This document shows positions 40,197 through 48,646 of a stretch of DNA of 52,529 nt, in pieces. A model generated the notes under the pieces. That model did not search any database and had not been told where the DNA came from. It saw nothing but the letters and a program-made list of their open reading frames with translations. A program made the position numbers and the translations under genes. This stretch comes from Ligilactobacillus salivarius DSM 20555 = ATCC 11741 (GTDB lineage: Bacteria; Bacillota; Bacilli; Lactobacillales; Lactobacillaceae), in contig NZ_AYYT01000013.1 in assembly GCF_001435955.1 (NCBI RefSeq), positions 1 to 52,529 of the forward strand, read 5' to 3'. Position 1 is the first letter of the stretch. Each line of letters opens with the position of its first letter.

Positions 40197-42107
40197 ATGT
40201 TTTTTGACGATATTGATAATTTTGATGAAATTGATGATTTGGAAAATATCGTAGTTGAAGATGATACAGAAAACAACGAAACAAGTTTTCCTACACCATA
40301 TTTGGATCAATATACAACTAATTTATCAATTAAGGCTCAAAGTAGGCCAGATGATTATGAAGTTTATGGCCGAGAAAAAGAAATTGAAGACATTATTATT
40401 TCTCTAATGCGAAAAACTAAAAATTCGCCATTACTTATTGGTGAAGCTGGGGTAGGTAAAACAGCTATTGTTGAAGGTGTTGCACTAAGAATTATTAGAA
40501 ATCAAGTTCCTGAATCTTTACAAGATTTAACGGTTAGGTCTTTAGAATTATCTAGTTTAATGAGTGATACCGTAGAAGGAAGTTTTTTGGCCAAGTTTAA
40601 AGCAATTATCGAAGAATTGGTTGCAACTAAGGGTGAAAACTTACTATTTATTGATGAAATTCATACTTTAATGGGAGCTGGTGCTAACGGCCAAGCCTTA
40701 GATGCAGGAAACGTATTAAAACCAGCTTTAGCTCGTGGTGAAATTCAAATGATAGGTGCCACAACAATTGATGAATATCATGAAACGATCGAAAATGACC
40801 GAGCTTTACAACGTCGTTTCCAAAATATTCAAATTGACGAACCAACTAAAGAACAAGCTTTAGTCATTTTACAAGGGGTAACACCTAGTTTTGAAAATTT
40901 CCACCAAGTAAAAATTAAAGAGTCAGCGTTAAAAGCAGCTATTAATCTATCAGTTCGATATATTCCTGACAGATTTTTACCTGATAAAGCTTTGGATTTG
41001 TTAGATGAAGCAAGTACTATTGCTAGTTCTCAAAATAGTACAAATGTAAGTGAAGTTGAGATTGCTGAAGTTTTGAAGCGTAGAACAGGTATTCCAGTAA
41101 CTACGATTCTAAGAGCTGAAGAGGATCGGTTAAAAAATATTGAGAGTCGCTTATCAAAACGAGTTAAGGGTCAAGAATTTGCAGTTAAAGAAGTATCTGA
41201 CGCTGTAACGATTTCTAGAGCTGGACTACAAGATGAGACTAAACCACTAGGTACTTTTCTTTTCTTAGGAACAACAGGGGTAGGTAAAACAGAGTTGGCC
41301 AAATCACTAGCGGAAGTCGTATTTGATGATGAAAATGCTATGATTAGATTAGATATGTCTGAATTTTCACAGCCAGGTTCTTCTTTAAAATTAATAGGAA
41401 CTAGAAAAACAAAAGGTGTTTTAACAGAAGCAGTTAAGCACCGTCCATACTCAATTGTTTTATTTGACGAATTAGAAAAAGCTGACCGAGAGGTTCATGA
41501 TTTACTTTTGCAAATTTTAGATGATGGACGTTTAACTGACGGAACTGGTAGACTGATATCCTTCAAAAACACAATTGTTATTATGACAACTAATATCGGT
41601 GCAGATAAAATTAAATTAAATGAGGAATTGAAAGGTGATATAGAAAACTTATCTTTACGTGAATATAATCAATTTATTGAGAGTATGGATATTGAATTAC
41701 AGACAGAATTTAGACCCGAATTTATTAACCGTATTGATCATAAAGTTGTTTTTAAAATGCTAGGTGAGGAAGTTATTAGAGAAATAGCAATTAAAGACTT
41801 AGAAATTTTAGATCAACGTATGCAAAAACAAAAAGCTAAATTAGTTTATAATGAAGAATTATTGGACTATTTAGCTTTTAACGGTACTGATGTTAATAAT
41901 GGTGCAAGACCACTAATGAGACTAATTAATCGTAAAGTACTAGCTCCTATATCAAGGAAACTTTTGACTTTGCCTAAGAGAAAAAATGTTGAGTACATAT
42001 TTAAAGTAGTGGTTAAAGGTAAAGCTCCAACTGAAAAAAGTGAATTGCTTGATCGTAGAACTTTAGATTTTGAAGTAACGAAGAAGTTGGTGGATCTAAA
42101 TGATTAG
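40197..42107 (+). CDS. Clp/Hsp100-type AAA+ ATPase encoded in the transfer operon
   Basis: A 636-residue protein with two AAA+ domains. D1 has GEAGVGKT (about 82-89) and [14 protein letters not shown] (about 149). D2 has GTTGVGKT (about 358-365), [12 protein letters not shown] and [20 protein letters not shown]. The usual N-terminal Clp repeat domain is replaced by a short acidic tail ([20 protein letters not shown]), and I see no IGF/VGF-type loop for ClpP binding. It probably works as an unfoldase without a protease, for example unfolding the relaxase or assembling the channel. The stop overlaps the next gene by eight bases. Confidence 0.85.
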   Translation: MFFDDIDNFDEIDDLENIVVEDDTENNETSFPTPYLDQYTTNLSIKAQSRPDDYEVYGREKEIEDIIISLMRKTKNSPLLIGEAGVGKTAIVEGVALRIIRNQVPESLQDLTVRSLELSSLMSDTVEGSFLAKFKAIIEELVATKGENLLFIDEIHTLMGAGANGQALDAGNVLKPALARGEIQMIGATTIDEYHETIENDRALQRRFQNIQIDEPTKEQALVILQGVTPSFENFHQVKIKESALKAAINLSVRYIPDRFLPDKALDLLDEASTIASSQNSTNVSEVEIAEVLKRRTGIPVTTILRAEEDRLKNIESRLSKRVKGQEFAVKEVSDAVTISRAGLQDETKPLGTFLFLGTTGVGKTELAKSLAEVVFDDENAMIRLDMSEFSQPGSSLKLIGTRKTKGVLTEAVKHRPYSIVLFDELEKADREVHDLLLQILDDGRLTDGTGRLISFKNTIVIMTTNIGADKIKLNEELKGDIENLSLREYNQFIESMDIELQTEFRPEFINRIDHKVVFKMLGEEVIREIAIKDLEILDQRMQKQKAKLVYNEELLDYLAFNGTDVNNGARPLMRLINRKVLAPISRKLLTLPKRKNVEYIFKVVVKGKAPTEKSELLDRRTLDFEVTKKLVDLND

Positions 42108-42450
42108 AACTAATAAACAAGAACCAATTAGGTACCGTAATTATCGCTTTTATCTAAATTCACTTACACCATCTGAATTATTTGTACACAAAAAGCAACT
42201 GAATAAGGCATATAGAAAAATAAAGAAACAAAAAAAATCCATAACAGAGATCTATAACATAGTGATCATATCAATGATTTTATTTACTCTTGTTGAAGAT
42301 AGTCATTTTGGTATTGATACTAATTATATGCTCTTAATAGACTTAATTTTTATCCTGGCAGGTGCAGGATTAATAAGTTGGTTCGAATTTAAGTTGGATA
42401 GAATTGAAGAGAAGATTATGATTTTTAGAGTTGTTTCTTTAGAAAATTAG
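42100..42450 (+). CDS. Small two-helix membrane protein (PrgI-like position)
   Basis: A 116-residue protein overlapping the ATPase gene. A basic N-terminal segment (KKQLNKAYRKIKKQKKSITE) is followed by two membrane helices (IYNIVIISMILFTLV and YMLLIDLIFILAGAGLISW). Size and topology match small inner-membrane channel proteins of Gram-positive type IV systems (VirB3-like or PrgI-like), but no motif confirms this. Confidence 0.6.
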   Translation: MIRTNKQEPIRYRNYRFYLNSLTPSELFVHKKQLNKAYRKIKKQKKSITEIYNIVIISMILFTLVEDSHFGIDTNYMLLIDLIFILAGAGLISWFEFKLDRIEEKIMIFRVVSLEN

Positions 42451-42464
42451 TTAAGCAGTTGTTA

Positions 42465-42504
42465 TTGTCATAAAATAGAAATTTATTTTTAGAGAAAGTA
42501 TTAT
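42465..42504 (+). promoter_or_regulatory. Conjugation-type promoter of a short non-coding unit
   Basis: TTGTCATAAAATAG box at 42465, -10-like TATTAT at 42499, 34 bases apart. The only thing downstream before a terminator is about 100 bases of RNA. Confidence 0.6.
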
Positions 42505-42510
42505 GAAACT

Positions 42511-42609
42511 GTACTCAATATCACTCAAGTATAAGATGTATTTAGTCATTCATTTGAGAACTAAATTATTTTAGCACTTAACGAGTTAAAACTTGTTGAG
42601 TGCTTTTTT
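42511..42609 (+). ncRNA. Candidate small RNA in the transfer region
   Basis: It lies between a conjugation-type promoter and a strong terminator. The only frame starts at the ATG that overlaps the -10 (42503), upstream of the expected start of the RNA, so it should not be translated. A regulatory RNA expressed with the transfer genes is plausible. Confidence 0.4.
42574..42609 (+). terminator. Terminator before the pilin gene
   Basis: GCACTTAACGAGT pairs with ACTTGTTGAGTGC (two G-U pairs), followed by TTTTTT. Confidence 0.88.
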
Positions 42610-42610
42610 C

Positions 42611-42650
42611 GTGTCATAAATTTAGTATTTTTTTTTAAATCCTATATGCT
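42611..42650 (+). promoter_or_regulatory. Conjugation-type promoter of the pilin gene
   Basis: GTGTCATAAATTTAG box at 42611, -10-like TATGCT at 42645, 34 bases apart. It is very like the box before the relaxosome operon. Confidence 0.65.
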
Positions 42651-42702
42651 AGATATGTTTCTTGAAGAAGAAACTATATTTTTTATAAGAGGAGGAAAAA
42701 AG

Positions 42703-43032
42703 ATGAACTTTTTAAATGGTTTTGCTGCTTCAGCCGTAGCAACTAAGTTAAAACTAGGTACATTACCAATGTTTTTTGCTGCAGGAGATCCATTTGGTTC
42801 TGCCAAAGGTTTGTTTGATGGCTTAACAGGTAAATTTAAATTAGTTGCAACTGCCGTTTTTGTATTGGTATTAGTTGTAACTGGTATTGCCTATTCTTTT
42901 GGTGGCCAAGAATTAAAGACTGGTTCTAAAAAGAAATGGATTGATGTAGGTCTTGCTTTGTGTGTTGTTTTCGGAGCAACTGCAGCTGTACTTTGGTTAC
43001 AAAGTTTCTTAGCACAACAAGGCTGGTCATAA
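42703..43032 (+). CDS. VirB2/TrbC-like pilin-type membrane protein
   Basis: A 109-residue protein behind GAGGAGGAAAAAAG, the best ribosome site of the region. Residues about 1-30 form a Gly/Ala-rich leader. Two membrane helices follow (about 47-66, LVATAVFVLVLVVTGIAYSF, and 81-100, VGLALCVVFGATAAVLWLQS), with a short basic loop between (KTGSKKKW). This is the layout of VirB2/TrbC pilins and of the small Gram-positive channel proteins. A strong translation signal and own promoter fit an abundant structural subunit. Confidence 0.7.
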   Translation: MNFLNGFAASAVATKLKLGTLPMFFAAGDPFGSAKGLFDGLTGKFKLVATAVFVLVLVVTGIAYSFGGQELKTGSKKKWIDVGLALCVVFGATAAVLWLQSFLAQQGWS

Positions 43033-43072
43033 AAAATAGTAAGAATTATTGAATTGGGGAAGGACTGGGAGT

Positions 43073-45310
43073 ATGAGGTTTTTCAGGAAAAAGATAAGAA
43101 CTAAAATTGAAGATAGGCTCTTTTTAAGAATAGATTGGAATGAAGATTTTAATTTAAAGACGGACGCATTAAAAAATTTGGTTGAAAGAATAGACCAAGA
43201 ACATGCAAGTCGAAGTAACAAAAGTGTTATTAAAGATTTTCCATATATTACTATTCAGAACGCTGAGGAATTATTTGCATTAATTCGTGATGATCTTTTA
43301 AGCAATGAAGATGATTATATTGTAATAGACAAAGTACAACTTGTTTATCAAGATGAAGAGACCCCAGCAAGTATTGAAAATCAAGCTTTTGTTAATAAAT
43401 TAGTTATTAACAAAGACTATCGTAATTTATTGAAACCTTTAGTTGCGACAGTTTTTAATGAACCAGTTTTTGATCAAGAACCATATGAACAAACATATGA
43501 ATCAAAGATTGAATATTTTCAAGAAAATATTTTTCCATTTTATGAAGATGAACTGGAGATAGATAGTACTGATATACCAATCTTACCAAGTTTAGAAGAT
43601 GTTACAGCAGCTAAAGTAAATAATACTAAGTTAAAAATTAAATATCCTGACGAAAATCACTACTTAAATGGAGTAAGAAATCAAACTGAAGAGCCAAACT
43701 CAGACATTAATCAATCTGACTCGCAACCAATAGTAGAAGAAGATCATGGCCAAAATGTTATGCTGAATGATTCTCTAGAAATGCAAGAACCACCAGTTTT
43801 GCCAGAGAAAAAAGTTCAGACTACTACACAACAAGTTTCAAATTCAACAGTAAATGATGAAGAAACAGGTAGTTTGCTAGATGATTTAGCTAGTAGTTGG
43901 GAATCAAATAGTCAAAATAAACACTTGACTAATTTGGATAATGTTAATAGTTTCGAAGGTAATGTTGATGTTAAATTAAACGATATACCAGTTTCTACTA
44001 CAGAACTATCCTTTACTTTTCCACGCTTTGAAATTGTTACTTTTGAAAAGTCTAGTTATGAGCCTTATGAAACGGAATATCCAGCCTGGAAACTAAATGA
44101 ACAAAAGAAACAATGGAATGACTTTTTAGAACAACAAGAAAAAATTAATTTGCGTTGGGCGAAAAAGTCTGTATCACAAGCAATTGAAGCTTTTGAAAAT
44201 ACAGAAAAAGAAGCATTAGGACATAAGATTGCTAAAAGTGATCATAGAGATAATTTAAAGCAAGAAGTTTTAGTTGAGGTAAAGAAACGCCAAGCCAAAG
44301 ATTTAAAATCACGTTTAGCTAACTTAAAACAGGAACATGAGAGCAACTTGGAAGAACTAAAAGAAGAGTATGAGCAGAAAGTTCGTATAGCTAAGGCTGA
44401 CTATGAAGAAGCTAAGCAAATTAGAACTAAAGAGATTGAAAGTGAGTATTATAAAATTGCTCATGATGAATATCAGGAGAAATATTTTGCATTGACTGCA
44501 GGTTTACAAAAAATTGCAGACGAAGGATTAGCTATGATTGCCAAAGAAAAAAGTGCTAGATTAGATTTTCTAAATCAAGAAAAAACTGAAACAGCTGAAA
44601 AGGTTGGGCAACAATTATTTGAAAGTTGTCAAAGTCGTTTAGGCGATTTAGAAAAGAGTTACTTGCAAGAACATCAGGTTGCAAGAACAGAACATAATTT
44701 AGCTAGAAAAGAAGCTTTAAATATTGATTTGGTAGCTAAAGCTAAAGAACATTCTGAACAAATGAAAAATGAAGTACAAAAACTTAAACAAGATAATCAA
44801 CGTTTACAAGCTGAAAAACAGGCTGCTGCTGAAAGGTTAATTGATCAAAAACAAGAAACAGTAAATCATACCGCTAATATGTTAAAAGAATTTCAAGCTC
44901 AAGCTACGCAACAAAAAGTTCTTGAAACTAAAGAACCTGTTGAAGAAAAAAGTGTGGGTAAACAACAATCTTCAACATCTGGGTCTAGTTTAGGCAAAGT
45001 AGCTTTAGGTGTATTTTTAGGTATAGGTGTTTCAGCAGGGTCTTTTGGTGTTTATTCATATAATCAACATTTAGCACAACAAAATGCTGCTATTCAGAGA
45101 ATTAGTGATCGCCTAGAATCTCAAGAATCCCAGAATAAAGTCCTTTTAAGCCAAAGAGACAAGGCAATTAAAGAAAAAGAAAAAGCAAGTTCTCAAGCTA
45201 AAGCAAATAGCAAGAAACTTGATTCTACAAAGGCTAATAGTTCTTCTAATTCCAATTTTGATAATACTAATCAAGCTACCAGCAGTGCTAATACTACCAG
45301 TAGTAAATAA
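43073..45310 (+). CDS. Large coiled-coil protein with C-terminal membrane anchor
   Basis: A 745-residue protein with ATG 43073 behind GGGGAAGGACTGGGAG. Residues about 1-130 form a folded domain, and about 190-310 are acidic and low-complexity. A long coiled coil spans about 345-620 (KQEHESNLEELKEEYEQKV). One membrane helix lies near 643-662 (GKVALGVFLGIGVSAGSFGV), followed by a Ser/Asn-rich tail. It lies between pilin and VirD4, so it should be part of the mating channel. The topology is unlike VirB10. The function is unknown. Confidence 0.7.
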   Translation: MRFFRKKIRTKIEDRLFLRIDWNEDFNLKTDALKNLVERIDQEHASRSNKSVIKDFPYITIQNAEELFALIRDDLLSNEDDYIVIDKVQLVYQDEETPASIENQAFVNKLVINKDYRNLLKPLVATVFNEPVFDQEPYEQTYESKIEYFQENIFPFYEDELEIDSTDIPILPSLEDVTAAKVNNTKLKIKYPDENHYLNGVRNQTEEPNSDINQSDSQPIVEEDHGQNVMLNDSLEMQEPPVLPEKKVQTTTQQVSNSTVNDEETGSLLDDLASSWESNSQNKHLTNLDNVNSFEGNVDVKLNDIPVSTTELSFTFPRFEIVTFEKSSYEPYETEYPAWKLNEQKKQWNDFLEQQEKINLRWAKKSVSQAIEAFENTEKEALGHKIAKSDHRDNLKQEVLVEVKKRQAKDLKSRLANLKQEHESNLEELKEEYEQKVRIAKADYEEAKQIRTKEIESEYYKIAHDEYQEKYFALTAGLQKIADEGLAMIAKEKSARLDFLNQEKTETAEKVGQQLFESCQSRLGDLEKSYLQEHQVARTEHNLARKEALNIDLVAKAKEHSEQMKNEVQKLKQDNQRLQAEKQAAAERLIDQKQETVNHTANMLKEFQAQATQQKVLETKEPVEEKSVGKQQSSTSGSSLGKVALGVFLGIGVSAGSFGVYSYNQHLAQQNAAIQRISDRLESQESQNKVLLSQRDKAIKEKEKASSQAKANSKKLDSTKANSSSNSNFDNTNQATSSANTTSSK

Positions 45311-45313
45311 GAG

Positions 45314-45347
45314 AAGGGGATCAGTAATTTTTGCTGATCCCCTTTAT
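45314..45347 (+). terminator. Strong hairpin between the coiled-coil gene and virD4
   Basis: AAGGGGATCAG pairs perfectly with CTGATCCCCTT, but only TTTA follows, so it may attenuate transcription or protect the message end rather than stop transcription fully. Confidence 0.6.
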
Positions 45348-45372
45348 TCACAAAGAGAAAGAAGGGATAAAT

Positions 45373-48300
45373 TTGATATTTGAAATAATTTGGGTTGTGC
45401 TTAAATCTTTAATATTGATAATTTATAATCTAATTTCTATTTCAATCATATCGTTGTTTCAAGTACTTAGTTTTATGTTAGTAGTAATTTGGAATACACA
45501 AATTTTATGGATATTAAACTTACCCGAATTGGTCTTACTGGTAGGGTGTTTATTAGGAATTTTAGTTTGGTTGTCATTCAGATTTAAAATCAAATTTGCT
45601 ATTAAAATAATTAATAACTTTAGAGAAAAGTTTAAATTTTCTAGGGTATGGATTAATAAACTACAAAGAAAACAAGATGAATTAAGGCAAAATTGGCAAG
45701 AAAAAACGAAAGACAAAGGAAAAACGAAAGTAATTGGAACATTAATTGTAGATCTTTTAGTGTTGCCAATCAGACTAATTATCCTATTAGTTAGTGATAT
45801 TGCCTTACGGATAGTTTATCCTTTGAAAATAGTTAACCATCAACGTAGAAGATTTTTTAAAGAGAAGAAACCATTTTTACGCTTTAAGACATGGAGATCC
45901 TTTTTCGCTATGGGAATAGGTTTTAATTTAGGAATAATCTTATTAACAGATTATCTTGTTAGCATTATTAGAGCGATAATTACATGTATTTATCTCAATA
46001 TTCTTAATCCAAAGAATTTGGTGAATTTTGACTGGACGGTTTTAAGGTGGACGAATCTGTTTAATATAAGTGTTTTTTTGGTTTCTCCAGTTTTAGCAAT
46101 ACCATTATCACTAATAGGAGCATGGGTTGTATGGAAGTCTGCTTGGATAAATTGGGAACAATATCGTGATTACAATAACAACGAATCAGGTGACGACCGT
46201 TTTGCTAAATTAAGTGAGGTAAAACGTCAATATTATCTTGCACCTGATCGTCATAAAGAATATTCAGGAGAAAGTGGAATTCCGATTTTACATCTTAATA
46301 AGCAAAATATAGCAGGATTAACTCTAGGTACTTTAATGCGTTATCGAAGTAAAAAAGTAACAGATTTTTTGCAAGATCTTATGCAAAAAACAGGAGTTTC
46401 AAAATTAGTTACAGGAATCTACTTATTAGTTAAAGAACCGATTAATATTATCGTCAATGGGACAACTAGATCTGGTAAAGGTGAAAGTTTAGTTAATCCT
46501 TCAATTGATACTATTAGTCGAGCTAAGAAGAAATCTTCATTAGTAGTAACTGACCCTAAAGGTGAAATCTATCAAGCTTCGTATAAAACATTACGTAAAC
46601 GTGGCTATAACGTTCAAGTTCTATCTTTTCAAGATATGGATTGGTCAATGTCATACGATCCATTAGCTTTAGCTAAAGAAGCAGCTAAACATGGATATTA
46701 CGAAAAAGTTCAAGAACGAGTAAATGCCGTAGCAGAAGCAATTTATCGTAAATCTAAAGGTGGATTTACCAAAGGAAATGAAAAATATTGGGAAGATACA
46801 GCAATTTCATTATTTAACGCTATTACAATTGCACTAATTGATAGAGCAAATGAAACATATAATAGTGATCAAGAAAAAGACGCCTGGGATACAGTAACTG
46901 TTAGAAATGTAGCTAAGTTTCTAATAGATTTAGGTTCAGAAATTGTTCCAGTTAATGAAAATGGAGAAGAAGTAGTAACTCCAGATCCTAGAATTAGATA
47001 TAAAACTAAATCTAAATTGACATTGTATTTTGACCAACTTAGAAAAATTAATGATAAAGAGTTTTCTAAATTTAGAGAAATGGCAGACATTAATTTAAGA
47101 AATAGTGATTTTGCTTCAGAAGAAACTAAAGGTAATATTTATTCTTCAATGCTTTCAGGAATTAATTTATTTCTACAAGATAATATTGCTAGATTAACCT
47201 CTAAAAATTCCTTAGATTTGGAATCGGTTGGTAATCCTAGAAGATTACAAGTGCATTTTAGATCTAGTCGTATGAAAGGTGAGCCTAACTTATATGTACA
47301 TCAAGCAGCATACATTAGCATTTATCAAACAGGTTATAGCTCTAAAGTAGGAATCAAAGGTAAACGTAAATATTTTGTACGTAGCGATAAGGTTTTGCTA
47401 GATGGAAATGGTTACTTGAATTATGTTATTCAAAAACCATTGTCTGATAAATTTATTATCGAAATTAACTTTAATGATCGCAATAATAGACGTGAGATTA
47501 TTAACGATCGTTGCAAGTTAGCAGGACGCAAGCGTTATTCCAAAGATAAAGATGAAATAACTGGCAGATATGAATTAAAAGACGTTAAAGTCGATATTCG
47601 AAGTACACAGGGGTTATTTGAATTAGATGAATTTACTGATATTAATCTAATTTATTCAGATAAGCCAACAGCACTATTTTTAGTAACTCCTCCTAACCGA
47701 AGTGAATATAATTCAATGAGTTCCTTATTGATTGACCAACTTTTTAATGCAAATTATGAAGTAGCTTTAAAGGCAGGAAGGAAAACTTCAATTAGAATAC
47801 AGTTTATTCTAGACGAATTTGGTAATTTACCACCAATTCCTAAAATGTCTGAAAAACTAAACATTGGATTGGGGCAAAATATTCAATTTATGTTATTTGT
47901 GCAAGAGTTGACTCAATTAGTAGATAAGTATGGTAAAGAAAGTGCTGATGGAATTTTAGCAGCCTGTTCATTAAACATTTTAATTAAAGCAATCGTTAAA
48001 GATACGCTAAGCTTTTATAGTGAGCAGTTAGGTAAGAAGACAATAACCAAACGTGGTAAGTCAACTAATATTTTAGATGAAGCTAATCCCAATATTAGAA
48101 CTGAAAACCCAGAACAAGCTTTAATGACTGTTACACAATTAAGAAATTTACAAGCAGGGGAAATGGTTATTATTCGTGGAGTTAAAACAATGGATAGATA
48201 TGGTAAAAAAGTTACACCAGATCCAATATTTGCACATGGGAAAACCGAAATGCCTTATAGATATATGTTTTTGAATAAAGAGTTTGATCAATCAATGACT

Positions 48301-48534
48301 TTAAGTGATATACCTGTTGAAAGTAAGCATAGAAATCTTGATTTAAGACAAGTCGCTCTTGACTCTAGAGATGTTTACGAGCAATTAAAGGCATGGCGGA
48401 GTGATTTAGGAAATATTCAAAATGCCAAGCTTAGAGCTAGAAAAAATCTTTATCAGGAATATTTGAGAGAAAGACCTGAAAAAACCGTAGAAGATATTGA
48501 AGAAATTCCTGAAAACATTGTTGTAGAAAGCTAA
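45373..48534 (+). CDS. VirD4/TraG-type coupling protein
   Basis: A 1053-residue ATPase that carries the relaxase-DNA complex to the channel. TTG 45373 behind GAAAGAAGGGATAAAT is chosen over the earlier in-frame start, which has no ribosome site. About six membrane helices fill residues 1-270, more than usual. Walker A is NGTTRSGKGESLV (about 361-373). SLVVTDPKGEIYQ follows, and Walker B is IQFILDEFGNLPPIPKM (about 810-825). At about 1050 residues it is longer than the typical 600-800 because of a large insert between the two Walker motifs. The C-terminal tail is charged. Confidence 0.9.
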   Translation: MIFEIIWVVLKSLILIIYNLISISIISLFQVLSFMLVVIWNTQILWILNLPELVLLVGCLLGILVWLSFRFKIKFAIKIINNFREKFKFSRVWINKLQRKQDELRQNWQEKTKDKGKTKVIGTLIVDLLVLPIRLIILLVSDIALRIVYPLKIVNHQRRRFFKEKKPFLRFKTWRSFFAMGIGFNLGIILLTDYLVSIIRAIITCIYLNILNPKNLVNFDWTVLRWTNLFNISVFLVSPVLAIPLSLIGAWVVWKSAWINWEQYRDYNNNESGDDRFAKLSEVKRQYYLAPDRHKEYSGESGIPILHLNKQNIAGLTLGTLMRYRSKKVTDFLQDLMQKTGVSKLVTGIYLLVKEPINIIVNGTTRSGKGESLVNPSIDTISRAKKKSSLVVTDPKGEIYQASYKTLRKRGYNVQVLSFQDMDWSMSYDPLALAKEAAKHGYYEKVQERVNAVAEAIYRKSKGGFTKGNEKYWEDTAISLFNAITIALIDRANETYNSDQEKDAWDTVTVRNVAKFLIDLGSEIVPVNENGEEVVTPDPRIRYKTKSKLTLYFDQLRKINDKEFSKFREMADINLRNSDFASEETKGNIYSSMLSGINLFLQDNIARLTSKNSLDLESVGNPRRLQVHFRSSRMKGEPNLYVHQAAYISIYQTGYSSKVGIKGKRKYFVRSDKVLLDGNGYLNYVIQKPLSDKFIIEINFNDRNNRREIINDRCKLAGRKRYSKDKDEITGRYELKDVKVDIRSTQGLFELDEFTDINLIYSDKPTALFLVTPPNRSEYNSMSSLLIDQLFNANYEVALKAGRKTSIRIQFILDEFGNLPPIPKMSEKLNIGLGQNIQFMLFVQELTQLVDKYGKESADGILAACSLNILIKAIVKDTLSFYSEQLGKKTITKRGKSTNILDEANPNIRTENPEQALMTVTQLRNLQAGEMVIIRGVKTMDRYGKKVTPDPIFAHGKTEMPYRYMFLNKEFDQSMTLSDIPVESKHRNLDLRQVALDSRDVYEQLKAWRSDLGNIQNAKLRARKNLYQEYLRERPEKTVEDIEEIPENIVVES

Positions 48535-48573
48535 TTTTAATGAATTAGTTTAACTATTTCAAATTAAATATAG

Positions 48574-48613
48574 TTGTCATTAAAATAGTAAATTTTATTT
48601 TCTACGGTATGCT
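48574..48613 (+). promoter_or_regulatory. Conjugation-type promoter of the VirB6-like gene
   Basis: TTGTCATTAAAATAG box at 48574, -10-like TATGCT at 48608, 34 bases apart. The gene starts at 48647. Confidence 0.65.
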
Positions 48614-48646
48614 TGACGTATTAATTAAGAATGTGAGGTGACAAAT

